DNA of 64,000 nucleotides. Origin: Polaribacter porphyrae (GTDB lineage: Bacteria > Bacteroidota > Bacteroidia > Flavobacteriales > Flavobacteriaceae). Shown here in pieces: positions 26,168 to 34,364 of the stretch. Where the stretch lies: NCBI RefSeq assembly GCF_002954685.1, contig NZ_MSCN01000001.1:1426309-1490308 (forward strand), in the 5' to 3' direction. The notes under the pieces are model-generated. The model ran no database searches. It was not told the origin of the DNA and saw nothing but the letters and a program-made list of their open reading frames with translations. How positions within the stretch are numbered: the stretch's first letter is position 1; each line of letters starts with the position of its first letter. Position numbers and translations under genes: made by a program.

Positions 26168-27550
26168 CTAAATTCTCTTTTCTAATCGAAATTGAAATTT
26201 CATTTTAACTCCATTTCTTTCTACAGTAATTCTAATTTTTCTGCCTGATTTTTCTTGAAATTTTTGAATAATCTTTCCTAGTGTATAATCATAAGAAGGC
26301 ACACCATTTAGCTTTAAAATGATATCATCTTTTAAAATACCTGCTTTTTCTGCTGGAGAATTTTTTAAAACACTTTTCACTTTAAAAGAAGGCTTAAATT
26401 TATATGAAAATCTACTAATAAAACTTACTGTATTATTATCCTGTACTTTATTATTATACCCATCTGTAAAACTTTTTTTCTCTTCTTCTCTGACCAATTG
26501 CTTACCATTATATACTATAACAAGACCACTCATATTGTAGTTAAAGCGTTTTGTTAAAGAACTCTGTTTTTTTAGTGTCATTCTTTTGTTTGGATAGTCA
26601 AACCATACAATAAATCGTTTTAAAATTCCTCCTCCTATACTTCCATTTCTAGTTTTGAAATTTCTTGCATTACGAGTTGAAATAGAATCTAAAAAAGAAA
26701 CAGTAGGTTGTTTTACTTCAAAAGATTTTAGCTTTAACATAGGTATTCTACTTCTATTACCATAAATAGAGCCACTTAACCCTTCCCCCAATATATCTCT
26801 AAAAAAAAGATTAGGAGTAATGATTTCTTTTTTTGTGTGTTCAAATAACCAAATAGCATCACTGCCTCCTGAATCTACTAAAAGCGTAACATCTGTTAAT
26901 TTGTTGGAAATAGTATCTAATTGGACTTTAGTTTTAATATATGGTTTTTTTCTATAAAATTGAATGGGAAATACTTCACATTTTTTACACTTACTGTACT
27001 TAAAATTTTTAGCTTTATAAAAATCAATGTATTTATATTTATAATTAATTTTTACTACAAAGTTTTTTAAAATATTATATCCAATTATCCCATGTATAGT
27101 TGTACCCATTTTACCAGATAAATCAAAATAGTCCTTTAAGATTACATAAATAGTCTCGTTATAATTTTCTATACTTTTTATATTAACTTTATTATTTTTA
27201 GATAATAATGCATCAACAGCTTCACCATTTCCTAAACCTTGTAGTTTAACAGTTTTTACATTATTTAATCCTATACTATCATTTTGTGAAATATTAAATA
27301 ATATTGTTTTACTTACTCCTGAATCTAAAATAAAAGAAAGTTTTTTTTCATTAATAACTAAAGGAATAACAATTAAATTATTTATTAACTTGAACTTAAC
27401 TCGCTCTTTTTTACTTTTATTATTTAAAATATGATATCCATTTTGTGCTTTTAAAGGTGTAAAAGCAATAGCAAAAAATATTACAAGAAAAATATTTTTT
27501 TTCAAAAAAATTGAATTTTGTGAATCACTATTAAATGTACAAATAATCAT
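26168..27550 (-). CDS. Retropepsin-like aspartic protease with PDZ domain
   Basis: A 460-residue exported protein (hydrophobic signal about residues 18-35, ending PLKAQ). It contains two retropepsin-like half-domains, each with an Asp-Ser-Gly motif (FILDSGVSKTIL at Asp 76; LLVDSGGSDAIWL at Asp 226), like two halves of a pepsin-type active site. A C-terminal PDZ domain follows (about 385-458; NSPAEKAGILKDDIILKLNG). This is a recurring Bacteroidota architecture, probably a periplasmic peptidase or binding protein. It converges with the DUF1573 pair. The start is uncertain: an in-frame start nearer the signal helix is possible. Confidence 0.8.
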   Translation of the reverse strand: MIICTFNSDSQNSIFLKKNIFLVIFFAIAFTPLKAQNGYHILNNKSKKERVKFKLINNLIVIPLVINEKKLSFILDSGVSKTILFNISQNDSIGLNNVKTVKLQGLGNGEAVDALLSKNNKVNIKSIENYNETIYVILKDYFDLSGKMGTTIHGIIGYNILKNFVVKINYKYKYIDFYKAKNFKYSKCKKCEVFPIQFYRKKPYIKTKVQLDTISNKLTDVTLLVDSGGSDAIWLFEHTKKEIITPNLFFRDILGEGLSGSIYGNRSRIPMLKLKSFEVKQPTVSFLDSISTRNARNFKTRNGSIGGGILKRFIVWFDYPNKRMTLKKQSSLTKRFNYNMSGLVIVYNGKQLVREEEKKSFTDGYNNKVQDNNTVSFISRFSYKFKPSFKVKSVLKNSPAEKAGILKDDIILKLNGVPSYDYTLGKIIQKFQEKSGRKIRITVERNGVKMKFQFRLEKRI

Positions 27551-27662
27551 TTTTATATTTTAGTTTTTAGTAAATTTTTAACCTTTTATATATTTTAAAA
27601 TTTAAAAGAGATATAAAATTTATTTTGCAAATTTGCAAAAAAGAAATCTATAACTTAAAAGT

Positions 27663-28853
27663 ATGCCTTCTATTTCACAAAAAGGACGATTAATGCCTGA
27701 ATCTCCAATACGAAAATTAGTTCCTTATGCTGAAAATGCAAAAAAAAGAGGAACAAAAGTATTTCATTTAAACATAGGGCAACCAGATATCAAAACTCCA
27801 CAAGTAGCATTAGATGCCGTGAAAAATAATTCGATTGAAACCTTATCTTATGCCCGTTCTGAAGGATCAGAAATTTACAGAACTAAACTCACAAAATATT
27901 ATGCTAATCATAATATAAATATAAATGCTGATAATATTATTGCAACAACTGGAGGTTCTGAAGCTTTACTTTTTACTATTTGTAGTATTACAGATCCTGG
28001 TGATGAAATTATTATACCTGAACCATTTTACGCAAATTATAATGGTTTTTCTACTGCTTCTGGCGTAAAAGTTGTACCAGTAATTTCTAAAATTGAAGAT
28101 AATTTTGCATTGCCTAAAATTGAAGATTTTGAGAAATTAATTACATCCAAAACAAAAGCAATCTTAATTTGTAATCCAGGAAACCCAACAGGATATTTAT
28201 ATTCCGAAAAAGAAATTGAAAAACTAAAACAAATTGTTTTAAAACATGATTTATTTTTAATTGCAGATGAAGTATATCGTGAATTTGCTTATGATGGCTT
28301 AAATCACACTTCTGTGTTATCTTTAGAAGGTTTAGAACAAAATGCAATTGTAATTGATTCCGTTTCTAAACGATACAGTATGTGTGGTGCAAGAATTGGA
28401 TGCATTGTTTCTAAAAATGAAACCTTTATTAAAACTGCTATTAAATTTGCGCAGGCAAGATTAAGTCCGCCAACTTATGCATTAATTGCTAGTGAGGCTG
28501 CTTTAGATACACCTCAAAGTTATTTTGATGATGTAAAAGCAGAATATGTAGAAAGAAGAAACACTTTAGTTTCTGAACTACAAAAAATTGAAGGCGTAAA
28601 AGTTGCCAACCCAAAAGGAGCTTTTTACTGTGTGGCAGAATTACCAGTTGATGATACTGATGATTTTGCACAGTGGCTATTAGAAAAGTTTCATCATAAT
28701 AAGGAAACTGTTATGGTTGCACCTGCAAGCGGATTTTATTCTACTGAAGGTGAAGGGAAAAATCAAATTAGAATGGCTTATGTTTTAAAGATAGAAGATT
28801 TAATAAGGTCTGTTGAGATTTTATCAGCTGCATTAAAACAATACAATAGTTAA
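27663..28853 (+). CDS. PLP-dependent class I/II aminotransferase
   Basis: A fold-type I aminotransferase of 396 residues in the aspartate aminotransferase superfamily. It shows LNIGQPDIKTP near the N-terminus, the cofactor-phosphate loop TTGGSEAL, NPGNPTGYLYS, the PLP-binding Asp in IADEVYREF, and SVSKRYSMCGARIG with the Schiff-base Lys. The amino-acid substrate cannot be read from the sequence; the group includes aspartate, aromatic and alanine transaminases. It is followed without any gap by murB, so the two genes are probably one operon. Confidence 0.9.
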   Translation: MPSISQKGRLMPESPIRKLVPYAENAKKRGTKVFHLNIGQPDIKTPQVALDAVKNNSIETLSYARSEGSEIYRTKLTKYYANHNININADNIIATTGGSEALLFTICSITDPGDEIIIPEPFYANYNGFSTASGVKVVPVISKIEDNFALPKIEDFEKLITSKTKAILICNPGNPTGYLYSEKEIEKLKQIVLKHDLFLIADEVYREFAYDGLNHTSVLSLEGLEQNAIVIDSVSKRYSMCGARIGCIVSKNETFIKTAIKFAQARLSPPTYALIASEAALDTPQSYFDDVKAEYVERRNTLVSELQKIEGVKVANPKGAFYCVAELPVDDTDDFAQWLLEKFHHNKETVMVAPASGFYSTEGEGKNQIRMAYVLKIEDLIRSVEILSAALKQYNS

Positions 28854-29885
28854 TTGAATATTTTAGAGAACATATCACTTAAAAACTACAATACGTTTGG
28901 TATTGATGTTACAGCAAAACGTTTTATTTCTATAAACTCTGTTTATCAGTTACAACAATTACTGAAAACTGAAAAAGATATTTTTCTGATTTCTGGTGGT
29001 AGTAATATGCTACTTACAAAAGACATCGAAAAACTTGTAGTTCATATTGATATCAAAGGAATTTCAATTGACAGAGAAAATAACAACGATATTTATATTA
29101 CAGTAAATGCAGGTGAAAACTGGCACGATTTTGTATTATGGTGTGTTTCTAATAATTATGGAGGAATTGAAAATTTATCTTTAATCCCAGGAAATGTTGG
29201 GACTTGTCCAATTCAGAATATTGGTGCTTATGGGGTTGAAGTAAAAGACACCATTACAAAAGTAGTGGCTTTAGAAATTGAAAGCGGTAAATTGGTTCAG
29301 TTTTCTAATGAGGAATGTAATTTTGGATATCGAAATTCAATTTTCAAAAATGAGTTAAAAGGTAAATTTATATTGACAGTTGTTGGTTTTAAATTGACAA
29401 AAAACAGCCATATTTTAAATACTTCTTATGGTGCCATTGAAACTGAATTGGTATCAAAAAACATAAAAAAACCAACTTTAAAAAATATTTCTGACGCAGT
29501 AATTGCTATCAGAAAATCTAAACTTCCAGACCCAAAAGAAATTGGAAATAGTGGTAGTTTTTTTAAAAACCCTGTTATTTCTAAAACTCTTTTTTTAGAA
29601 CTCCAAAAAGAATATCCAAATATTCCTAATTATCCTGTCATTTCGAGCGAAGTTGAGAAACATCAAGCTAGAGTAAAAGTTCCAGCTGGTTGGTTAATAG
29701 AACAAGCAGGTTTTAAAGGAAAACGATTTGGTGAATTTGGAGTTCATGAAAAACAAGCTTTAGTTTTGGTAAATTATGGAAACGCTTCAGGAAAAGATAT
29801 TTATCAATTGGCACAGAAAATTCAAGAAACTATTTTAGATAAATTTGGTATTACTTTAGAGATTGAAGTAAATGTTATTCAATAA
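28854..29885 (+). CDS. murB: UDP-N-acetylenolpyruvoylglucosamine reductase
   Basis: Cytoplasmic peptidoglycan precursor enzyme (NADPH- and FAD-dependent reduction to UDP-MurNAc), 343 residues, type I MurB. Start is TTG directly after the upstream stop; NILENISLKNYNTFGID is the normal MurB N-terminus, so TTG is preferred. Motifs: SGGSNMLLT, LIPGNVGTCPIQNIGAYGVE, the GYRNSIFK loop, the proton-donor Ser in NSGSFFKNP, and the terminal Glu in EIEVNVI. Residues 262-270 (VISSEVEKH) are from a dispersed repeat inserted in frame just before KVPAGWLIEQAGFKG. Confidence 0.95.
   Translation: MNILENISLKNYNTFGIDVTAKRFISINSVYQLQQLLKTEKDIFLISGGSNMLLTKDIEKLVVHIDIKGISIDRENNNDIYITVNAGENWHDFVLWCVSNNYGGIENLSLIPGNVGTCPIQNIGAYGVEVKDTITKVVALEIESGKLVQFSNEECNFGYRNSIFKNELKGKFILTVVGFKLTKNSHILNTSYGAIETELVSKNIKKPTLKNISDAVIAIRKSKLPDPKEIGNSGSFFKNPVISKTLFLELQKEYPNIPNYPVISSEVEKHQARVKVPAGWLIEQAGFKGKRFGEFGVHEKQALVLVNYGNASGKDIYQLAQKIQETILDKFGITLEIEVNVIQ
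29635..29664. repeat. Dispersed repeat inserted in frame in murB
   Basis: CTGTCATTTCGAGCG then AAGTTGAGAAACATC, same family and same reading frame as the valS copy. It lies in a surface loop of the substrate-binding domain by alignment memory. Confidence 0.75.
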
Positions 29886-29889
29886 AAAA

Positions 29890-29912
29890 ACCTTGCTATA
29901 TCATAACAAGGT
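29890..29912 (+). terminator. Weak terminator after murB
   Basis: ACCTTG (29890-29895) pairs with CAAGGT (29907-29912); no strong T-run follows on the plus strand, so confidence is modest. Confidence 0.4.
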
Positions 29913-29936
29913 CAAAACTGTATCCCCCAATACGTT

Positions 29937-31013
29937 TTAATTTTTCAATTCGTCTTCTGTTAAATAGCCGTCTTTATTTTTATCTCGTTTAGAAAAGTTA
30001 TCTTTTAAAGGCCCTCTAATTTCTTCTTTAGATAATTTGTTATCTTTATTCAAATCCATTTTTTGGAACAACTCATCTACACTAGGTCTTCTTCTTTGTC
30101 TTTGACCTTCTTGTTTTCCTCTAACTTTTCTCTCCTCTTCATATTCGCCCATTAAACATCTGCTCACATAAGGGAATTCGTCAGTAATGATATAGGCGTA
30201 TTTTCCATTAATAGTTGTACCATTACACTCGTCTAAATCTCCAAAATTAGCAACATACTCAAAATCAGAGCCATAAGTTCCATCATGATGACCACCTACA
30301 GAAATATCAATTTTATTATGTGGATTTTCATAAAAACAATCTTCTCCCTCTCTCTTACCATCTAACAATTTGTAACTAGACTTGTATTTACCACTTTTAG
30401 AATAATACATAGCAAAACCATCATGAGCAAAACCTACATGAACCAAATCTTCTCCTTTATCTAAATCTTTAATTAGGGATGTAGGACTACCATGATAATG
30501 ATAAGCACCTGTTGGCTGTACATGAGCATTATTAAAATCTAATCCTAAATCAATGACATTTTGAAATGCCTCTACTCTGTAATTTTCTCCTGTATCGCAA
30601 ACAACAACTTCAGCTGTGCCTGGTTCGAATTTAACACCATTTATAGAAACTCCTGGTTCTCTTGCCCATTTTGGTTTACCTGTATATTTAGGATTTACTG
30701 GAAAAATATAAGTTTTACTTTGTTCTGAAATTGTATTAGGATTTCCTTTAGTAGGAAACTCTCCAGTTTTATGATTTGGCAACGCATTTGTTACCATCTT
30801 TCTAGTATTTCCTTGAACAGTAACGATTGTTTTTGTTCCAAATTCTTCATCAATTAAATTATATGACGAAAAATAGTTTTGAGGTTCATGTAAGTGATTA
30901 TCTGCAATTTCAGAGTGCGTGTGCGAATGTGAATGATGCTCTAAAGTTGTTTTATTTTTACAACTCATCATAAAACCAATGAAAAGAATTGCAATAAAAT
31001 ACTTCTTAAACAT
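29937..31013 (-). CDS. YHYH-domain / EF-hand lipoprotein
   Basis: A 358-residue lipoprotein (lipobox MMSC) with a His-rich segment just after the Cys (EHHSHSHTHS), then a YHYH domain (GAYHYHGSP, the name-giving motif, with GFAHDGFAMYY). It ends in two canonical EF-hand loops, DLNKDNKLSKEE and DKNKDGYLTEDE. Calcium binding by the EF-hands is expected; the His-rich parts suggest a transition metal, plausibly copper given the neighbouring SCO1 gene. It is the EF-hand partner of module A, fused to YHYH, whereas module B has a free EF-hand protein. Confidence 0.8.
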   Translation of the reverse strand: MFKKYFIAILFIGFMMSCKNKTTLEHHSHSHTHSEIADNHLHEPQNYFSSYNLIDEEFGTKTIVTVQGNTRKMVTNALPNHKTGEFPTKGNPNTISEQSKTYIFPVNPKYTGKPKWAREPGVSINGVKFEPGTAEVVVCDTGENYRVEAFQNVIDLGLDFNNAHVQPTGAYHYHGSPTSLIKDLDKGEDLVHVGFAHDGFAMYYSKSGKYKSSYKLLDGKREGEDCFYENPHNKIDISVGGHHDGTYGSDFEYVANFGDLDECNGTTINGKYAYIITDEFPYVSRCLMGEYEEERKVRGKQEGQRQRRRPSVDELFQKMDLNKDNKLSKEEIRGPLKDNFSKRDKNKDGYLTEDELKN

Positions 31014-31035
31014 AATTTATAAGTTTTAGGTTGAA

Positions 31036-31057
31036 AATAACTTTTTTGAAAGTTATT
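31036..31057 (-). terminator. Terminator after SCO1 gene of module A
   Basis: AATAACTTT (minus strand 31057-31049) pairs with AAAGTTATT (31044-31036), followed by TTTC on the minus strand. It overlaps the last codons of the SCO1 gene. Confidence 0.5.
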
Positions 31058-31706
31058 CTTTTTTTAAGGTTTTAATATCTGCAATTAATTGTTTTACAGA
31101 ATTTTTATTTAATCCATTATAAATACCTCTAATATGCTTGTTTTTATCTACTAAAATAAAATTTTCAGTATGCAAAAAATCATCAATTCCTTTAGGCTCT
31201 CCCAAATCATTTTCTACAAAATATGCTTTACGCCCTAAGTCGTAAATTTCTTTTTTGTCTCCAGTAACCAAATGCCAATTTTTACCAATTTTTTTATCTA
31301 AAGCGTATTTTTTTAATTGTGGTACAGAATCTTTTGTGGGTGTAACAGAGTGAGATAGCAATAAAACGTCATTATCATTTTTAAAAGCATCTTGCACTAA
31401 ATTCATGTTTTTTGTCATCATTGGACATATACCTGGACAAGTGGTAAAGAAAAAATCGGTTACATAAATTTTATCTTTAAAAGTTTTTTGAGTTACCTTT
31501 TTTCCATTTTGATTGATTAGATTAAAATCTGGTATTTTATGAAAACTTTTTAGCTCTTTACTTTTAGATGTAATCCATTTAGGTGTGAATGATTCCTCAT
31601 TATAATAAGGTAAAATATCAACTCTACTTTCTTGAAGATTTGTTTTTTTTGTACATCCAATTATAAGTAATAAGATAAACAGAGAAAAAAAATTACTTTT
31701 TTGCAT
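31053..31706 (-). CDS. SCO1/SenC-family lipoprotein (module A)
   Basis: A 217-residue SCO1/SenC-type protein, a thioredoxin-fold copper chaperone anchored as a lipoprotein (lipobox IIGC). The copper/redox ligands are present: CPGICP (CxxxC) and a His in FLHTENFILVDK. Such proteins deliver copper to the CuA site of cytochrome oxidase or act as thiol reductases. ATG 31706 was chosen over 31721 because it places the lipoprotein signal at the N-terminus. It overlaps the MORN gene by 14 nt, so it is co-translated with it. It is paralogous to the gene at 38201. Confidence 0.85.
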   Translation of the reverse strand: MQKSNFFSLFILLLIIGCTKKTNLQESRVDILPYYNEESFTPKWITSKSKELKSFHKIPDFNLINQNGKKVTQKTFKDKIYVTDFFFTTCPGICPMMTKNMNLVQDAFKNDNDVLLLSHSVTPTKDSVPQLKKYALDKKIGKNWHLVTGDKKEIYDLGRKAYFVENDLGEPKGIDDFLHTENFILVDKNKHIRGIYNGLNKNSVKQLIADIKTLKKE

Positions 31707-32298
31707 ACTGTACTTCCTCATTTTTAAGTTTATAACACAGGTTAGCTCTTTTCATACCAAAAATCCGTCCATTTTTTGCTTCATAATTTACATAAACAGT
31801 TCCGTTTTCTAACCATGCTTTTTGCAAACCCTCTTCTTTTCCTTTGTTCAAATTTCTTTGTTTCGCAAGCTGTCCACTAGCATACCATATTTTTTGAATT
31901 CCATGACGTTCTCCATTTATATAGTTAGATTCAGCCATTATTTGTCCGCTTTCTAGATAGTTTAATTTTTTACCATGAAGTTTATTATCAACATAAAAAG
32001 CTTTTCTTTTAATAGTTCCGTTATTGAAATACATAAAATCCTCACCTTCTCTTTTACCATTATAATAACCTGTTTTTTCAGACAAACTATCATTGTCATA
32101 AAGTTTAATACCAAAACCATTAAATGGTTTATCATTATAAAACCATTGTCCTTTTAATGGATTCAATTTTAACTGGTTTTTATTGATAAAAGTATTTTTT
32201 ATTGTTTTTTCTGCTACTAATTTTGTGTTTTCGGGTGCTTGATTTTTACAAGCCCCGAAAACACAAATAATTAAAATCAAATAATTAGTTAATCGCAT
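31693..32298 (-). CDS. MORN-repeat lipoprotein (module A)
   Basis: A 201-residue lipoprotein (lipobox FGAC) built from MORN_2-type repeats, each with the core YYNGKREGEDFMYFNNG or close variants (residues about 60-160). Annotation pipelines often label such proteins 'YwqK antitoxin', which is unsupported here. MORN repeats are thought to bind lipids or act as scaffolds. ATG 32298 is used because it sits directly before the signal peptide and overlaps the upstream stop by 14 nt. It is the middle gene of the YHYH-MORN-SCO1 operon; its paralogue is at 38850. Confidence 0.75.
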   Translation of the reverse strand: MRLTNYLILIICVFGACKNQAPENTKLVAEKTIKNTFINKNQLKLNPLKGQWFYNDKPFNGFGIKLYDNDSLSEKTGYYNGKREGEDFMYFNNGTIKRKAFYVDNKLHGKKLNYLESGQIMAESNYINGERHGIQKIWYASGQLAKQRNLNKGKEEGLQKAWLENGTVYVNYEAKNGRIFGMKRANLCYKLKNEEVQYAKK

Positions 32299-33085
32299 TT
32301 GGTGTTCCTTGATATGATCCTGCAAAAATTACATATCTTCCTGTTGTGGAATACAATTCATTTACTATATGGTAATGATATTCGCCATCAGGATTTGTTG
32401 GAGTAGGTCCAAAATGACCTCCTGAAGCGTCTAAATCTGTTGGATAATCATTGCTAGGATAATCTCTTCTTCCGTAGATTAAAAAACCATCAGCCATAAT
32501 TCCTATTAATTTATCATCATCATCTGTAAAAGCTAAAGGCTCTAAATGATAATGGTATTGAGAAGGTCCTATATGTGCTCCTGTATAATCTAAACCTCCA
32601 GCAGCACCATCTAAAGGTCCATTACCCTCTTGATCATTATAAATGTATGCACCACTAACAGCAATACCAATAGCACCTAAAGAAGTAGCTGTTGTTGAGC
32701 TAGCTTTTTTGGGTACTGCAGATACTGTTAAGGTTCCTGATAAATCTCTACCAGAAGTATCTATTCTAGTTGGTGTCATCATCCCTGTACTTGTTACTGT
32801 TGGAGCAACATATAGTGGATGACTAGAACTCCAATAAGGAGTTGTATGATTTGGTAAACCTGTTGTCTCGATTGTAATTGTTGTTCCATTACCAGAGATA
32901 TAAATATCAGTTTCATCAGTATCGAATGCAGCAAAAGCAGCAGGTAATTCTGTTATAATATCATCAGTAGTATCTATATCTGGATCTGGATCAGGAGTAT
33001 TATCATTATCTGAACTACACGAAATAATTACCATGACTAATAACATTGTAAGAAATGCTTTAATTTTAATTGATTTGGTTTTCAT
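32285..33085 (-). CDS. YHYH-domain lipoprotein (module A)
   Basis: A 266-residue lipoprotein (lipobox IISC) with an Asp/Thr-rich linker followed by a YHYH domain: TGLPNHTTPYWSSSHPLY, GPSQYHYHLEP and DGEYHYHIVNE carry the repeated His motifs. Similar proteins cluster with SCO1 in Bacteroidota; a metal (copper) role is plausible but unproven. It heads operon A (YHYH-MORN-SCO1), behind a sigma-type promoter motif (33113-33144) shared with the sigma-factor operon. Paralogue at 39458 has the same order of motifs and the same downstream genes. Confidence 0.8.
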   Translation of the reverse strand: MKTKSIKIKAFLTMLLVMVIISCSSDNDNTPDPDPDIDTTDDIITELPAAFAAFDTDETDIYISGNGTTITIETTGLPNHTTPYWSSSHPLYVAPTVTSTGMMTPTRIDTSGRDLSGTLTVSAVPKKASSTTATSLGAIGIAVSGAYIYNDQEGNGPLDGAAGGLDYTGAHIGPSQYHYHLEPLAFTDDDDKLIGIMADGFLIYGRRDYPSNDYPTDLDASGGHFGPTPTNPDGEYHYHIVNELYSTTGRYVIFAGSYQGTPNAIN

Positions 33086-33112
33086 TATTTATAATTTTAA
33101 TTAGTTTATTAT

Positions 33113-33144
33113 TTTAGATGCAGAACATAAAAAAAACTTGCGTT
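33113..33144 (-). promoter_or_regulatory. ECF-type promoter P2 before module A
   Basis: Minus strand: AACGCAAG, then 16 nt of T-rich spacer, then CATCTAAA. Same elements and identical spacing as P1 before the anti-sigma gene; about 28 nt lie between the -10 and the ATG of the YHYH gene. It starts right after the DUF2490 stop codon. Confidence 0.6.
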
Positions 33145-33586
33145 TTATTTTTTAAATGTATAAATATATTTTAAACCTAGAATATTTGTAATATCAGGAA
33201 AATCTACATTGAGCTCTTTTTCAAACCTGTAAAAGATTCCTAATTTGCCAAAATTCTTAAATTTATAATCAGTGCCTAATGTAAACCTGTACTTGTTAAA
33301 ACCGTTCGTTTTACTTTCTTTAAATCTATTGAAAATTTCTGCAGAAAATTTTGGATCCAATCTCCAGTTTTTGAGATTATATTCTAAAGATATTTTAAAA
33401 CGAATATTTTGATTAATAAAATCTCCTTCCTCATACGAAATTCCTAGTTCATTTTTATTTTGATATCGAAGTCTATATCCTATTTTTAAATCTTTTATTT
33501 TATGCTTATACTTTACATCTACTTGAAATCTAAAATAATTTTCATAACCCTGTACATTACCTTTATTGTCATTTTCTCTAATATAT

Positions 33587-33717
33587 CGTTGTTGTATATG
33601 GTTTGTTGCGTGTTTTAAGCAACTAATTTAGTAAATAATTACCGACCAAGAAAGTCCGCAAGGACTTTCGTAAGTAGGCAAGAAGCCAGCAATAAATTAT
33701 ATACGGTGTTGCCCATA
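33587..33717. repeat. attC-like site of cassette 2
   Basis: Nested palindrome: outer pair GTTGCCC (33708-33714) with the cassette junction, then GTATATGGTTTGTTGC (from 33594) against GCAATAAATTATATAC (33690-33704 region), and a central perfect hairpin GAAAGTCC-GCAA-GGACTTTC (33650-33669). Size and arm layout match chromosomal attC sites. Confidence 0.65.
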
Positions 33718-33756
33718 GTAGTTTTTTATAGTTTGTAATTTAATTCAAAATAATTA

Positions 33757-33786
33757 TTGATAAAATCATAAATGTATTTATATTTG
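33757..33786 (+). promoter_or_regulatory. Bacteroidota -33/-7 promoter of the cassette gene
   Basis: TTG (33757-33759), 19-nt spacer, TATATTTG (33779-33786), matching the TTG-N17-20-TAnnTTTG pattern, 20 nt before the ATG. It lets the gene be expressed independently of the host operon. Confidence 0.6.
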
Positions 33787-33806
33787 CAAAAAAATAAAAT
33801 TCAATT

Positions 33807-34292
33807 ATGAAAACAATTTCGTCTCTTAAAAAAGTGATTTTACTGGCATTTATAGCTCTAAATTTCATTAACTGTAGTGAGGATGAATCACCTGCTGAAA
33901 TTTCTGCAATTACTGAAAATTTTCTTATTGGTGAGTGGAGTGTTACATCAATGCGAAGCGAGTCTGATGAAAATTTATTAGTTCTTTGCGCAAATGAGAA
34001 TACGCCAAATTATACCTTCACTGAAGAAAATAACTTAAATGCCATATTATATTCGATATCTGATACTGCAACTAGAGAATGTGAATCAACATTTATTTTT
34101 TACAGCTATACTTTTGATTCAGATACTAATATTATTACTATTAAATCTTCAACTGGAAGCGGAGATGGTTATAAATCTAAAATTATTGAATCAAGCGAAA
34201 ATAGTTTCACAACTCAATATGTTTCAGGTACTATTGATTCCCAACAATTAACATCTCCAAATTTTAAAACAGTTTTTCAAAAACAATCGTAA
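33807..34292 (+). CDS. Lipocalin-like lipoprotein carried by cassette 2
   Basis: A 161-residue lipoprotein (lipobox FINC). The mature part starts FLIGEWSVTSMRSE, the first strand of a lipocalin-like/META domain, and continues with alternating beta-strands; two cysteines could form a disulfide. Function unknown. It is on the opposite strand to every surrounding gene and sits inside the element that breaks the DUF2490 gene, so it arrived with that element. Its own promoter lies just upstream and a terminator follows. Confidence 0.65.
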   Translation: MKTISSLKKVILLAFIALNFINCSEDESPAEISAITENFLIGEWSVTSMRSESDENLLVLCANENTPNYTFTEENNLNAILYSISDTATRECESTFIFYSYTFDSDTNIITIKSSTGSGDGYKSKIIESSENSFTTQYVSGTIDSQQLTSPNFKTVFQKQS

Positions 34293-34310
34293 AATAATTA
34301 GTTATAAAAG

Positions 34311-34364
34311 GCTTATGTTCATTTTGAGAAAATACTATTTATAGAAATAAACATAAGCTTTTTT
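34311..34364 (+). terminator. Terminator of the cassette gene
   Basis: GCTTATGTT (34311-34319) pairs with AACATAAGC (34350-34358) followed by a T-run. Large loop, but stem and T-run are clear. The 180 bases from there to the cassette end hold no gene I can support. Confidence 0.6.

Noticed and set aside
31693..32298. MORN-repeat lipoproteins as YwqK-type antitoxins
   Set aside because: The label comes from automatic annotation; they are exported lipoproteins in an operon without a toxin.
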